From NCBI GenBank assembly GCA_020536535.1, contig JAHLWZ010000185.1, forward strand, positions 84,744 through 107,729: a stretch of DNA of 22,986 nt, written 5' to 3'. Each line of letters begins with the position of its first letter. Position 1 is the first letter of the stretch. The stretch comes from Pelomyxa schiedti (Eukaryota; Evosea; Pelobiontida; Pelomyxidae). Under the pieces are notes generated by a model, which was not told where the DNA came from, did no database searches, and saw only the letters and a program-made list of their open reading frames with translations. The translations under genes were made by a program, and so were the position numbers. This document shows positions 1 to 10,119 of this stretch, one piece after another.

Positions 1-2
1 AG

Positions 3-1320
3 AACCGAGAAGAGCATGAAAGAAAACAACGGGAAGAGCAAGAGAAAAAGCTGAGGGAAGAACAAGAAAGAAAACAGCGAGAAGAAAAAGAAAGACTGGA
101 GCGAGAACGACTAGAAAAGGAAAAAGCTCGCAAAGAACAGGAGGAAAAGGAACGAAGAGAACGTGAAGAGAATGAAAGACGTCAACGTGAGGAAAGAGAA
201 AAGAGAGAACGTGAGGAACGAGAAAAGAGAGAACGCGAGGAGCGGGAGAAACGAGAACGTGAAGAAAGAGAAAAAAGAGCCCGTGAAGAGCGAGAGAAGA
301 GGGAATGTGAAGAAAGGGAAAAAAGAGAACGTGAAAGGAAGGAGCGCGAAAGAAAGGAACGTGAGGAGGTAGAAAAAAGAGAGCGAGAGGAGAGGGAAAA
401 AAGAGAACGTGAAGAACGGGAAAGAAGGGAACGCGAGGAGAGAGAAAGAAGAGAACGTGAGGAAAGAGAAAGAATTGAACACGAGAAACAAGAACGTGAG
501 AGAAAGGAACGAGAAGATCGTGAACGAAGAGAACGCGAAGAGAGGGAACGGAAGATAAGAGAACAGGTTGAACAAGAAAAAAGAGAACGTGAGGAAAAAA
601 TCAAGAGGATCCATGAAGAACAGGAAGCACTGAGATTGAAGCTTGTTGAAGATGAACGCAGGGATGAAGAACGACTGCAAAGGCTACGCCAAGAGCGAGA
701 GCGACTTCTGAAACTGCAAGCTGAGCAACTGGAGCGTGAAAAAGTGGAGAAGGAAGAAAGGGAAAAGCGAGAACGTGCAGAAAGGGAGAGGATCGAAAGA
801 GAAAGGAAAGAGAAAGAAGATAGAGATAGAAGAGAAAGAGAAGAAAGAGATAGGAGAGAAAGAGAAGAAAGGCAAAGGAGAGAAAAAGAAGAAAGGGAGA
901 AAAGAGAACGTGAGGAAAAGGAAAAAAGAGAAAGGGAAGAGAGGGAAAGGAGAGAAAAAGAACAACGAGACAGAGAGGAACGGGAAAGAAGAGAAAGAGA
1001 AGAACAAGAGAAACGTGAAAGAGAAGAAAAAGAAAGAAGAGAAAAAGAGGAACGAGAAAGAAGAGAAAGGGAAGACAAGGAAAGAAGGGAAAAAGAGGAA
1101 CGAGAGAAAAGAGAAAGGGAAGAAAGAGAAAAGAGAGAAAGAGAGGAAAGGTTAAGAAAAGAAAATGAGGAAAAAAGAGAAAGAGAAAGGAAAGCCAAGG
1201 AAGATCTTGAGCGAAAAGAAAGAGAGGAAAAAGAACGCAATGAGAGGGAAAAGCGAGAAAGAGAAGAGAAAGAAAAGCGTGAAGAACGAGAACGCCAAGA
1301 AAGAGCACGGCAAGGATCAG
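3..1320 (+). repeat. Degenerate Glu/Arg codon repeat encoding a single alpha-helix
   Basis: The stretch repeats GAA/GAG with AGA/CGT/AAA codons in short units such as REREEREKREREE, with little else for ~435 codons. Runs of acidic residues alternate with basic residues three or four positions apart, the spacing that lets salt bridges stabilise an isolated helix. Hydrophobic heptad positions are mostly absent, which argues for a single alpha-helix rather than a normal coiled coil. The same bases leave long open frames in other registers, which are by-products of the repeat. Confidence 0.8.
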
Positions 1321-3572
1321 TGGCACCAGTACGTTCCACAACGCAGCAGGATAGGTTACGATCATCAACTGTTGCAAGTTCATCACAGCAGAATACTGCC
1401 AATGTAAGATCTCCCTCGCCTCCTGCGACCACAACCCAAACTCATACCCCTATTCACAATCCAACCACCACATCCACAAATATGCATAATCCCCCTACCA
1501 CTACGCAAGGTTCAAACACCTCTACCCCAGCCCATCCTGCAACGCCTACTGTGACTCATCACACTGCATCACCCACACCAAATCAATCTGGGCAGACCAC
1601 GGGCGGGAATTCCCAAACTAGTCCCAGCTCTGGTGCAACTCCTCAGCATGCTCCAGCTCAAACTCCATCATCTGCACAGCCAGCTCTAGCACCTTGGCAA
1701 CAAAAAGCACTTGAAGCTAAACTGCGCAACCAGCAACGAGAAAAAGAGGAGGCAGCAAAGCGGGCCCAGCTGATGAACTCCTCAGGGAGTTCAGCGAAAC
1801 CTGTCTCTAATACCTCCCCCCCAGTTTCAACTGGAACTAGTAAAGCAGCTCCCACTACAACTGCTGCAGCAAGTCCAGCTTCACCAATGAGTAGTAACCG
1901 AGAACAAGAAGCAAGGGCGCACAAAGAACGTGAAGAAAAGGAGAAAAGAGATCGGGAGGAAAAAGAAAAGAAAGAACGGGAGGAACGGGAAAAGAGGGAG
2001 AGAGAAAGAAAGGAACAGGAGGAGATGTCAAAACATGTACCTACCAGACAGGCATCTACATCACCACCTCCATCCCAAGCCACAACCCGGGCAAGAACAA
2101 CCACAACTGCCTCTCAAGCACCACCAATGAAGGCCAGTTTTTCTAATTCACCTTCATCCAGTTCAACTGCGCCAACCAGATCCGGAAGTCTCTCCAGTAG
2201 TGCTCCTTTGTCTACGGCACCAACAGGAACACGTCAAACTCCACAAGTTACACCTACACCATCATCACTATCTCGAAATACCCAAGTCTCAGCATCGGCC
2301 TCACCCCCACCAACTAGATTCGTAACAACTGCCCCACCCAGATCAACAACACCACCTGCAACGCAATCACAAACAACTACTTCTTCACATCCAGCAACAT
2401 CTTCACTCGCCAAAACCAATCCTTCGCCTCCTCCAAGTTCCCCATCCCCACATACCACAGATGCAAATACATTGGATGATGTTAGCCAGGCTGAACTGGA
2501 TGAACTTGATAAGATGTTTGATCAACTGAAGAACCACACTGTACAAGTAATATCCCAAAACTGCTGACTTACAACTGATAGGGGGACTTGAGCGAATTCC
2601 TCCCAGACAATGGAATGTCTGGTATGGTTGGGGCACTTGCTAGTGAAGCTGCCAGTGGCACTCAAGGCTATTTGTTGATGCAGGTTTTATGTTTCAAGAC
2701 TACTTTCATTTAGTAACTTCATCCAGTTGTATGGCAAGTGGCAAAAGAGGTACACAAATCATTATTTAATTTCGAGCCAAATATTTCAGATATTTTTCTT
2801 TGCAAGAAAGGCAGCTATCCTACTTCAGGGATATAAAGGCTACTGAGCCCGAAGGCTCTTTCGATTTTGCTTCCATCACTGGAATTGGTACTGCCTGTTA
2901 TTTAATATTCTAGAACCTTACATCTATATTAGAGCCGATACCAGAAAAGGAGAATCACTTTCAAATTAAGAATAATGACCAAGTAGTCCTACTACAAGCA
3001 AGCACCCAAGAAGAAATGAGGGACTGGATCCAACACCTACAAGAGAAACTCAACAAACTTGCAGCCGTCAAAGGCAAGGACACTTCCTTTGTTATGGTGA
3101 AAGGTAGCAGCAAACACACAGTAGTTGTAAAGCGTAGCCTCTATGAGGTAGCGGCCCCTATCATTATGCGTAAAACACTGACAATATAAAACAAAAAGGA
3201 GAAGAAAGGAACTCTTGATGAGCTAACAGGAAAGCTTATGAGATCCTGGAAGCCAAGAAACGTAGTAATGATTGGCGGCTTCTTGTTTGTCCATGTACCA
3301 TCCCCACTCCGCGCTTCACACGGACCTTAACCTCACCTCTCCAGCCCAAGAAAGGCAAGAAGCATAAATATCCCCTGTATCATTGTACACTAGAACTTTA
3401 TCAACCCGAATCGAACAATGGCTGTGCCTTCCGGGTCACTACCACAGATGACAGAGTAACCCGTGAGGTGATTTTGCGTGCCAGTGAGGAGACAGAAATG
3501 CACAAGTGGCTCAACACCCTCTCATTACAGAGAGCTGAGATAGAGAACGAAATAGACCACATCACCTACTAA
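3..3572 (+). CDS. Charged-helix protein with C-terminal tandem PH-type domains (5' partial)
   Basis: The reading frame is open from base 3, so the N-terminus lies outside the window. Exons: 3-2546, 2582-2683, 2727-2749, 2790-2887, 2933-3169, 3223-3572 (TAA), giving about 1117 residues. The first ~435 residues are an almost pure Glu/Arg/Lys helix. A Pro/Ser/Thr/Gln-rich disordered stretch follows, with a second short charged helix near 1900-2025. After the first intron the spliced exons form a PH domain: it starts GYLLMQLYGKWQKRYFSL, continues with SYFRDIKATEPEGSFDF, and ends in the helix STQEEMRDWIQHL with the invariant Trp. A second, more diverged PH-like domain ends in the helix ASEETEMHKWLNTLSL. 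PH domains usually bind phosphoinositides or proteins at membranes, so a membrane-tethered rod is a reasonable inference. The 23-base exon is needed to complete the first PH domain. The last intron (3170-3222) has a weak acceptor and is the least certain junction. Confidence 0.85.
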
Positions 3573-3610
3573 TTATCAGAAAACCTTGTTTTTTTCAATT
3601 TTCGTTTATC

Positions 3611-5634
3611 TTAGTGGTTGTTTCCATTGTGACTAGAAGTTGTAGTTGAGGTAACTGTTGACTTAGTGTTCGTAGTGGCTTGTGCAATTTGTTTGGTTGT
3701 ATTTGGCTGGTGACCAGTTGTTGGTTTGGACACTGTTATTGGTTTGGTAGTGGAATGTTTCTGCGCTGTGGGTGTGGCTGTGGATGTGGATGTGGGCTGG
3801 TGTTGTGTTGTTGATTTGATTGGTTTGCTTTGTGATGACAACCGCGGGGGTGCCGAGGCACCTGGAACAACCTTGTGATGTGCGGAACTGGGTTCCGGTT
3901 TGTGGGTGGTTGTTGGCGTCGGTTTGGTGGACGATGCCTGGTGGGTGACTGCTGACGTTGCCGGCTTTGGCTTGGTGGCAGTTGGTTGTGTGGTTGTTGT
4001 TGAGGCTGATTTGGACGTTGAGGTCGATGTGGAAGTGGAAGTCGAAGCGGAAGCAGAAGAGGAAGTGGAAGGAGAGGTGGAAGCGGGTGAATTGCTGTTA
4101 TTTCCTTTGCATGTTGATGTGGGCAGAGGACAATTGTAAAGTGAACCGGGAATGTGGGGAATTGTCATTGGGAGTTCCGATGTTGAAAGTGCAAAAAGTT
4201 CCTTCACCATGGATTGTATCAGTGGCAGCTTAGCTAACCTCGAAATCCAGTGTTGTGGAATGCCTATATAGAGTCGGACAAAGGTAAATACTCTTGATTA
4301 CCTTGTGAAGGACTGCAAGCATAAATCGGACCTGCCAATTGCCCATAAATAGCTCCGGCAGTGTCAGAGTCGTTGCCAAGATTGACGAGGGCTAGACATC
4401 CAGCTTGAAACGAGTCTCTATAGAGTTTGGATAAGGGGAAAGAGTCTTTTGTCTATCAAGGTCTTATTGATTACCTACGTGTGGTACAAGGCCCAGAGAG
4501 CGCTTTCCATACATTGCGTTACCGAGCCATTCCTTATCAAAGGAGGCTCACGTATCTTAAAAGAGCCATTTGCCACTGCATGAACTTTGGGTGTCAGTGG
4601 TCTCCTGAGTGGAATGAATCGTTTGGGACGGACTAGTATGTCCTACATTCCGTAATAGCCGTCGATGGGACTGAACAGTGGAGATAACAATTCTTCTTTG
4701 CTTTTTCCCACCAATGCTCCAGCAATTAAACCTCCGTAATAACGACAGCTATCAGTGCATACCGCGGAGGCGTGTGTTGTACGGGAGCTTAAAGAAGGTT
4801 ATTGAACAACAAACAGGTAAAAGTTGGGAGATACCTGTCGGCTGAAATTTCAAGAGCAGCATGAGGATTCTGGAAAGAATAAAACATTGGGACTCCCGCC
4901 AGACGCATCAGAGAGCCTGATCCTGTTTCGAGGTGGCGGAAGTTAAGCTACTAGTACTTCACTTGAAGATTACCTTCTCCTTTTGTTGAGCCACAGTAAG
5001 GAGCTTGGTGCACTGAAAATTTACTTAGGGCACTGCGAATAGAGTTTCCAATGTCAAAGCACTTGCCATTGCTACTCATAAACCCTTAAAAATGCTCAAT
5101 AGATTGAAGAAATCAAGGGTGGTTATACCTGTGTTACGCCATTTCCTGAATAGAAACAGGTGATGTTGTGGGTCGTATGTTTTCTTCTGTTTCGTTTTTG
5201 TTTTTTAAGTTCGGGAAAGAGAATGAGGCCTGAGGAGATATGAAAACCTCAATGAAGCTCTGAATAACACACAATGCCAGACTCGTGTCATCCGTCCATT
5301 GCCCAGGTAAAAGATGAAAAACTAGGTTTCCCCATTAGGGTGAAAGCCAGATCGAATAACCCATGACAAAAACGCACAGAGTTGGAATTGCTACGAACCT
5401 CCGCCGCCTACCATGTCAGTGACGGGCTCAAAAGTACCGGGAACCTTGAACTCTACGGTGGTGCCAACGGCATCACAACACGCCAATCCTGAAACCAATC
5501 AATCAAGAGTTGTTTCTTGCCAGTCAGTGGATATTTTGGGTTACCAAGAATGCACGCCTCGAACCGTCGCGCAAACGATGTGGTGTCCGTTTTTTTTTTT
5601 CTTTCGTTTTCCGAGAAGTCCCAGTCCCTGACAT
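3611..5634 (-). CDS. ADP-ribosylglycohydrolase (DraG/ARH family) with Ser/Thr-rich tail
   Basis: ARH enzymes hydrolyse ADP-ribose from proteins or ADP-ribosyl compounds using two Mg2+ ions. Exons on the minus strand: 5634-5545, 5488-5399, 5321-5248, 5186-5129, 5084-4974, 4922-4835, 4787-4647, 4604-4479, 4417-4302, 4263-3611 (TAA). Spliced motifs in order: [27 protein letters not shown] (metal-binding TDDT), [20 protein letters not shown], a THASAV segment, [13 protein letters not shown], and [19 protein letters not shown] (metal-binding DxDT). These cover the whole fold, so the active site looks intact. About 180 residues rich in Ser, Thr and Pro follow without a break. All internal intron phases agree. 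The exception is exon 1: from the ATG at 5634 its phase is off by one, and the shift can be placed in an 11-A run at about 5590-5600. There is no ATG in the required frame. The gene is tandem with the kinase gene upstream and convergent with the PH gene (38 bases between stops). Confidence 0.9.
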
Positions 5635-5654
5635 GGCGGAAAAAAAATAATCAA

Positions 5655-5690
5655 CAGACCGCTCAGGATCGGCGGTCTGGTGTTTTTTTT
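5655..5690 (+). other. GC-rich hairpin followed by a T run
   Basis: CAGACCGC at 5655-5662 pairs with GCGGTCTG at 5672-5679 across a 9-base loop, and eight T follow within three bases. It lies in the 132-base gap between two tandem minus-strand genes. The shape resembles a bacterial intrinsic terminator on the plus strand, but no plus-strand gene ends here and the surroundings are eukaryotic, so its role is unknown. Confidence 0.4.
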
Positions 5691-5766
5691 ATTCAGCCAC
5701 ATGTTACCGTGGCTTGCTGGGTGCTGTATGCCTGTAGTTCGTGAAACGCAATAAAGCACAGAATTG

Positions 5767-8700
5767 TCAATTAATAAATGAATTGTTCCAACGAGGAGAC
5801 TGAGGGCGGGGGTTAGAAGGAGGGGGAAACAGACGGGTGAAGTCCAATGTTGTGGATACAGAGTTAGGGGGTTCTTTGTAAAGTATCAGCAGCTCTTTTT
5901 CTAGTTCAGCAAGATTGCAAGTTGGGTAGGCATTGCCAGCCTCAGTAGTCTGCTGCCACATGGCACAAGCAGCATTGGTGGACCTCTGCCACATTACCGC
6001 AGTCTTGTGAATGTCCTTTCCAACACCATTGCCAGAGGCGTAACACATACCAAGGCTCCACATCGCCGCGGCATTACCAGAATCAACAGCTCTCTGGAAA
6101 AGTGTGATAGCCCTGTCCTTGTCCTCGGCAACACCATCACCCTCTTGATAGCACGTACCAAGATTGTGAATTGCGGTGGCGTCAACAGCATCAGCGGCCC
6201 TCTGCCACCATGTCACTGCTTTGTGAATATCCTTCTCAACTCCAGTGCCATTTTGGTAAAAAGTACCAAGAGTGCGCATTGCAATGGCATTACCTGCATC
6301 AGCGGCCCTCAGGTACCATGACACTGCTTTGCTCATGTCCTTGTCCACACCGTAGCCATTGGAATAACAGATAGCAATTTCGCACATAGCCTGGGCATCA
6401 TCACCGGCATCAGCGGCCCTCTGGTACAGTGACACTGCCTTGTCAATATCCTTGTCAACACCACCAAGTCCTTGCTCATAACAGATTCCCAGATGTGACA
6501 TAGAGGAAGTGCCCCAGTTGATGAGTCCCGCCGTGCTCATAACGGAAGTGCTCCCAGGAAAATCAGAAATGAGTTCATACCAAACGCGTGCGGCACTTTT
6601 ACTGATAGTGCTCTCTGTCAGTGAGCACAAAGTGCTCCACAAGGCGACATAGTACATACAGGTCCATGATCGTTTCTCTTGTGAGGGGGGCCAGCCTTTC
6701 AAATCAGCTCTCATAAGAAGGTCATACCATTCAGCAAGTACATATGATTTGTTGGGCCAGGACTCCCCATTTGTTGTGAGGTTGCTGTTCAATACACGCA
6801 TGCAATGAGCGCTCAGGATATCTGTGGTAGAAAGGGCACAAGAAAAAGCGGGTGACAGTTCTGTTGGTATGTGCTGATGAAGTGCAACGTGGTCATTGAC
6901 AGAAGAAATGAGGCAAAACAGGAACAACAATCCAGGAAGATAATCACAATGGTATTTACGTGGTTCCTCATCTTCATTTTGGGCTTTTTGGGATTTTATT
7001 GAGTTGGAATGAAAAAATGAAGACACACACAGATGAACCTGTTCATCTCACGTTCAAACAGGGAATACGCAATGGCAACAAAGTTAAGGGCGAGGTCAAT
7101 GTTTCCCACTTCCAAGTGAGCAAGCGCCTCCATCATCATTGCATTTCGTGGGTACATAACACTCCTCAAAAAACTGGCTATTGATTGCTCTGTTGGGATC
7201 TTTTTCTGAAGCAACTGATTGACTTCGTGATACCTATGAGCCTCACTGGAAATGTGCCTTGTCCAGAGTGCTGTCAAAACCAGTTCAGGGAGGGTAGCTC
7301 TATGCTCCTTGTTGATGAAGGCTTTTGTAAACTCCATATATGTGATTTTAAATTTGAACATCTCGCTTTCTGGGGATGTGAGAAGGCCGATTTGTTTATG
7401 AAAGCCACTAGTTTGATCAACAATATAGAAAGAATGGAGATAATCTAAAAGCAGTAAAGCTGGTGGGAATGACGGCTCAAATTCCAATGCTTTGTAGAGA
7501 GTATCAACACAGTCGTCTGCAGCACCACAAAGAATCTGACATGCTGCCTTGGCTGTCAGGGTTCCTGTGCCGGTTACTGTCAGTGAAAAAGCCGAAATTG
7601 TTGGTTTTTTCCCTCGCACCTGCATTGTTGGCTGGAGGAACATATTCGTAAAATGAGAGGAGTTCATTGGGGCTTGGTGACTCAATATTTGACAGCACCT
7701 CTGATGCTTCCAACAGAGGCATCCTCTTTTCAGGGTCGCACTGCAATAGTGAGCGAACAAGGTCACAGAAGTCTTGTGGGAATTGTGGTGGTTTCATGGG
7801 GAAATGTTCCCTCTCAAATGAGAATGTGATCTGACCACTTGTGCCGTATCCACCAGGATATCCTGGAAGTGGATGCTCTCCACACATTGCAAGTTCAAAC
7901 AAAATGCATCCAAGTTCAAACGATGGTTGCTGTTTTAGAAAAAAGTGGGATTTCACATTAAAGATATGAATAACATGTGGTATGGGGGTCAAGGAAGGAT
8001 CCTACTTTGTCACAACAAAACGTCGAACAACAATCGGGATTCTGTCTGTATTCCGCAATTGCATTGATGATCTCAGGTGCCCTGTGACTTTGATTTCCTT
8101 GTGCTGACATAAGAACCTCTGTTTTGGTCTCAAACGGCCTGTCGTTGCTTGTACTGGGAAATTTCATTGCGCACCCAAGATCAATCAAAATCGCCTGCTC
8201 TTTGTTCTATTGTTTTATCAGTTGTGGTGTGCATGTGAGGGATCGTTTGTTGTTTTGTCTTGTGGGAGTGTGAGAAAAGAAGAGAGAATGAAAACACACA
8301 GAGGAAATGACAATGTTGGACAGTTTGATGTCAAAGTGGATTGTGCGATTCTTGAAAAGATGGACAAGAGCGGCGCAAATATCCCTGGAATACTTGTGAA
8401 CAATGGGCCACGGTGTCGTTGGTATCGGCGCCGTTATGGTGGTTCTTATTTGTTGCGTGCGTTCTGGGGCCGTCGTATTGATGTGCTGCAAGAATTGCTC
8501 CAATGTCTCCGAGTGGTGCTCATGAACAACCCACTCGCACGCGCGCATCCTGTCCTGCACTCCGTCGGAGCATGCTGGTGGGAGGTGGTCGTAATACTCT
8601 TGTGGGATGCAGTCTGTGAAGTGGCAGAAATATGTGTTGACATTTGGGTGTGGCGCCAGTGTCGACACCGCCGCGATGTACTCATTCTGTGAAGGAGGAA

Positions 8701-9171
8701 GTCTCTGAGTTTTTGAGTCCGTCAATCAAAGATACAAACCTCAAAGGACCTTCCAGTATGAACACTTCCTGTACCATGGTTGAAAACTTTGAGGGCATAC
8801 GACTGATCCCTGAACAACCGAGGGTGTCCTTCCCCAATGCACTTCACCTCAAACTCAATCCCTGTCAATAAAATCATGCACTGCCACTTGGTTTTGTGTT
8901 TGGGGATATACCACTGCAGCCTTGTGAAATTGGCCTGACAAGCCTGAAATTCTGGTCCAAAATCCCGCTCCCCTTTGACTTTGGCACGTATTTGACTGTT
9001 GACGAGTCACCAAGTATCGCAAAGAACTTGTCGCGGTCTCTTATCGCTTGTTGGAACTTCTTGTACAACCCAACACCAGCCCTCGTCGCTGACTCCGTAC
9101 GAGTTCTCGAGGTGGTCGAGGCCAGAGTAGTCATCCAAGTTACTTGTTGGTGGTTGTTTAGCACTCTCCAT
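5767..9171 (-). CDS. Protein kinase fused to Sel1 repeats
   Basis: Exons on the minus strand: 9171-9094, 9059-8912, 8861-8740, 8704-8300, 8206-8006, 7929-7620, 7564-7031, 6983-5767 (TGA), about 1004 residues. The kinase domain spans roughly residues 60-440: a glycine-rich loop ISQGCSG, the ATP-anchoring lysine in YALKVF, a helix-C candidate NEYIAAVSTL, the catalytic loop HFDIKLSN (HRD variant), LIDLGCA in place of DFG, HRAPEI, and FELGCILFELA. The catalytic residues are present, so activity is likely. The middle ~180 residues are alpha-helical and not assigned. Five Sel1 units of about 36 residues lie at roughly 6000-6510, built on KD..KAV.W.QRAADAGNA and LG.CY..G.GV; such repeats form superhelical scaffolds. 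A cytosolic signalling kinase with a protein-docking arm is inferred. The first intron (9060-9093) is uncertain; a donor in the codons after GlyTrp could be used instead. Confidence 0.9.
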
Positions 9172-9300
9172 TTTTGAAAAATACCCTGGTTAACGTGAAG
9201 CAGCTTCTTCACAACTTGGGAACTTATTTATTCGCGAAGGAATCGATAAAAATAATCAACAAAACCCTAAAATAATTTTTCGTTCAAGAATCTCAGATGA

Positions 9301-9822
9301 TCATCTGAAACTGACTTTGACCCGCAGTTCACCCACGAGACCCATGCCCATGGAGTAGCTCTCTGGGCCCCTCGTGACAGGCACCCATAGGTCGTGCACC
9401 TGCGCCTGGTCCAGCGAGTGCGGGTCGAGCTCCGCGACGCCCTGGAGCGACCAGAACGGCAGCGGCTCGTCCTTCTCGTACCCGCTGTGCTTGTCGCACA
9501 GCTCGAACTTTATCGGCAGCGACGCGTCCCGCGGCATCGGCACGTCTATCGACATCACGGGCTTCGTCGTGCCCGGCGACGTGGCTGCGGTCTTCGAGGC
9601 AGGTGCAGCTGCTTGCCTTTGTTTCCTTTTGCTCCCGTGTGATGATGTTGTTGTTGTGGTGGCGGTGGGCGGTTTGGGTGTAGAGGCAGTGCCTTGGGCT
9701 TGTGAGAGGCACAGGGGGACCCCACCAAGTCGGTCTCCGGTGTAGTCCTCGTTCACCAAGTTGGCCTCCATCACGTCGATGTGGACTATCGTGGCTGTTG
9801 GTGGTGGGGCTGCAGCTGACAT
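9301..9822 (-). CDS. Small protein with probable C2 domain
   Basis: A single uninterrupted frame of 173 residues starts with MSAAAPPPTATIVHIDVMEA. The N-terminal strand, the segment PIKFELCDKH, a later LQGVAELDPHSL, HDLWVPV, and the final strand GELRVKVSF follow the order of beta strands in a C2 domain, including the usual 'G-x-hydrophobic' last strand. C2 domains bind membranes, often through Ca2+. A Ser/Thr/Ala/Lys-rich insert near residues 50-90 replaces one of the loops, and the full Ca2+-binding set of Asp residues is not obvious. It starts 297 bases from the divergent chromatin gene at 10120 and ends 129 bases upstream of the kinase gene start. The coding call is firmer than the C2 call. 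Confidence 0.65.
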   Translation of the reverse strand: MSAAAPPPTATIVHIDVMEANLVNEDYTGDRLGGVPLCLSQAQGTASTPKPPTATTTTTSSHGSKRKQRQAAAPASKTAATSPGTTKPVMSIDVPMPRDASLPIKFELCDKHSGYEKDEPLPFWSLQGVAELDPHSLDQAQVHDLWVPVTRGPESYSMGMGLVGELRVKVSFR

Positions 9823-10119
9823 CGAAAAGTCGGGTTTTCGTCAAACGCCTCTTCTGGTAACTGAAAATGATCCGATTGGTGGGGTCTGCGGCCGAACGGT
9901 ACTTTTGTTGTCGGAGGGACATGCATCGAACCCCCGTTGTAAGTGATGCTGGTGCTGTCACCACATAAGAGAACACTCCGGAGATAGTGATTGATGATCT
10001 GATCTTTTTTTTTCTTTTTTTTTCTGCGGGTTGAGTTGGCCAAGAAGGGGGCGGTACATTTTTTCGGTTCTTTGACAGCAATTACCGGCGCAATCAACAA
10101 CCGACGGCTGGGGGTGTTT
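9823..10119. promoter_or_regulatory. Divergent intergenic promoter region
   Basis: This 297-base gap separates two start codons facing apart, so it must hold the 5' leaders and promoters of both genes. The only clear landmark is a T-rich tract at 10005-10024, broken by a single C. No recognisable TATA box or other named site was found. Confidence 0.5.

Noticed and set aside
163-1155. Overlapping Lys/Arg- and Phe/Leu/Ser-rich frames on both strands
   Set aside because: They are alternative readings of the Glu/Arg codon repeat, which lacks stop codons in several frames.
5322-5398. Frameshift and deletion in the ADP-ribosylglycohydrolase near the TDDT motif
   Set aside because: An intron from 5398 to 5322 joins VTDMVGGG to [12 protein letters not shown] in phase and restores the normal family sequence.
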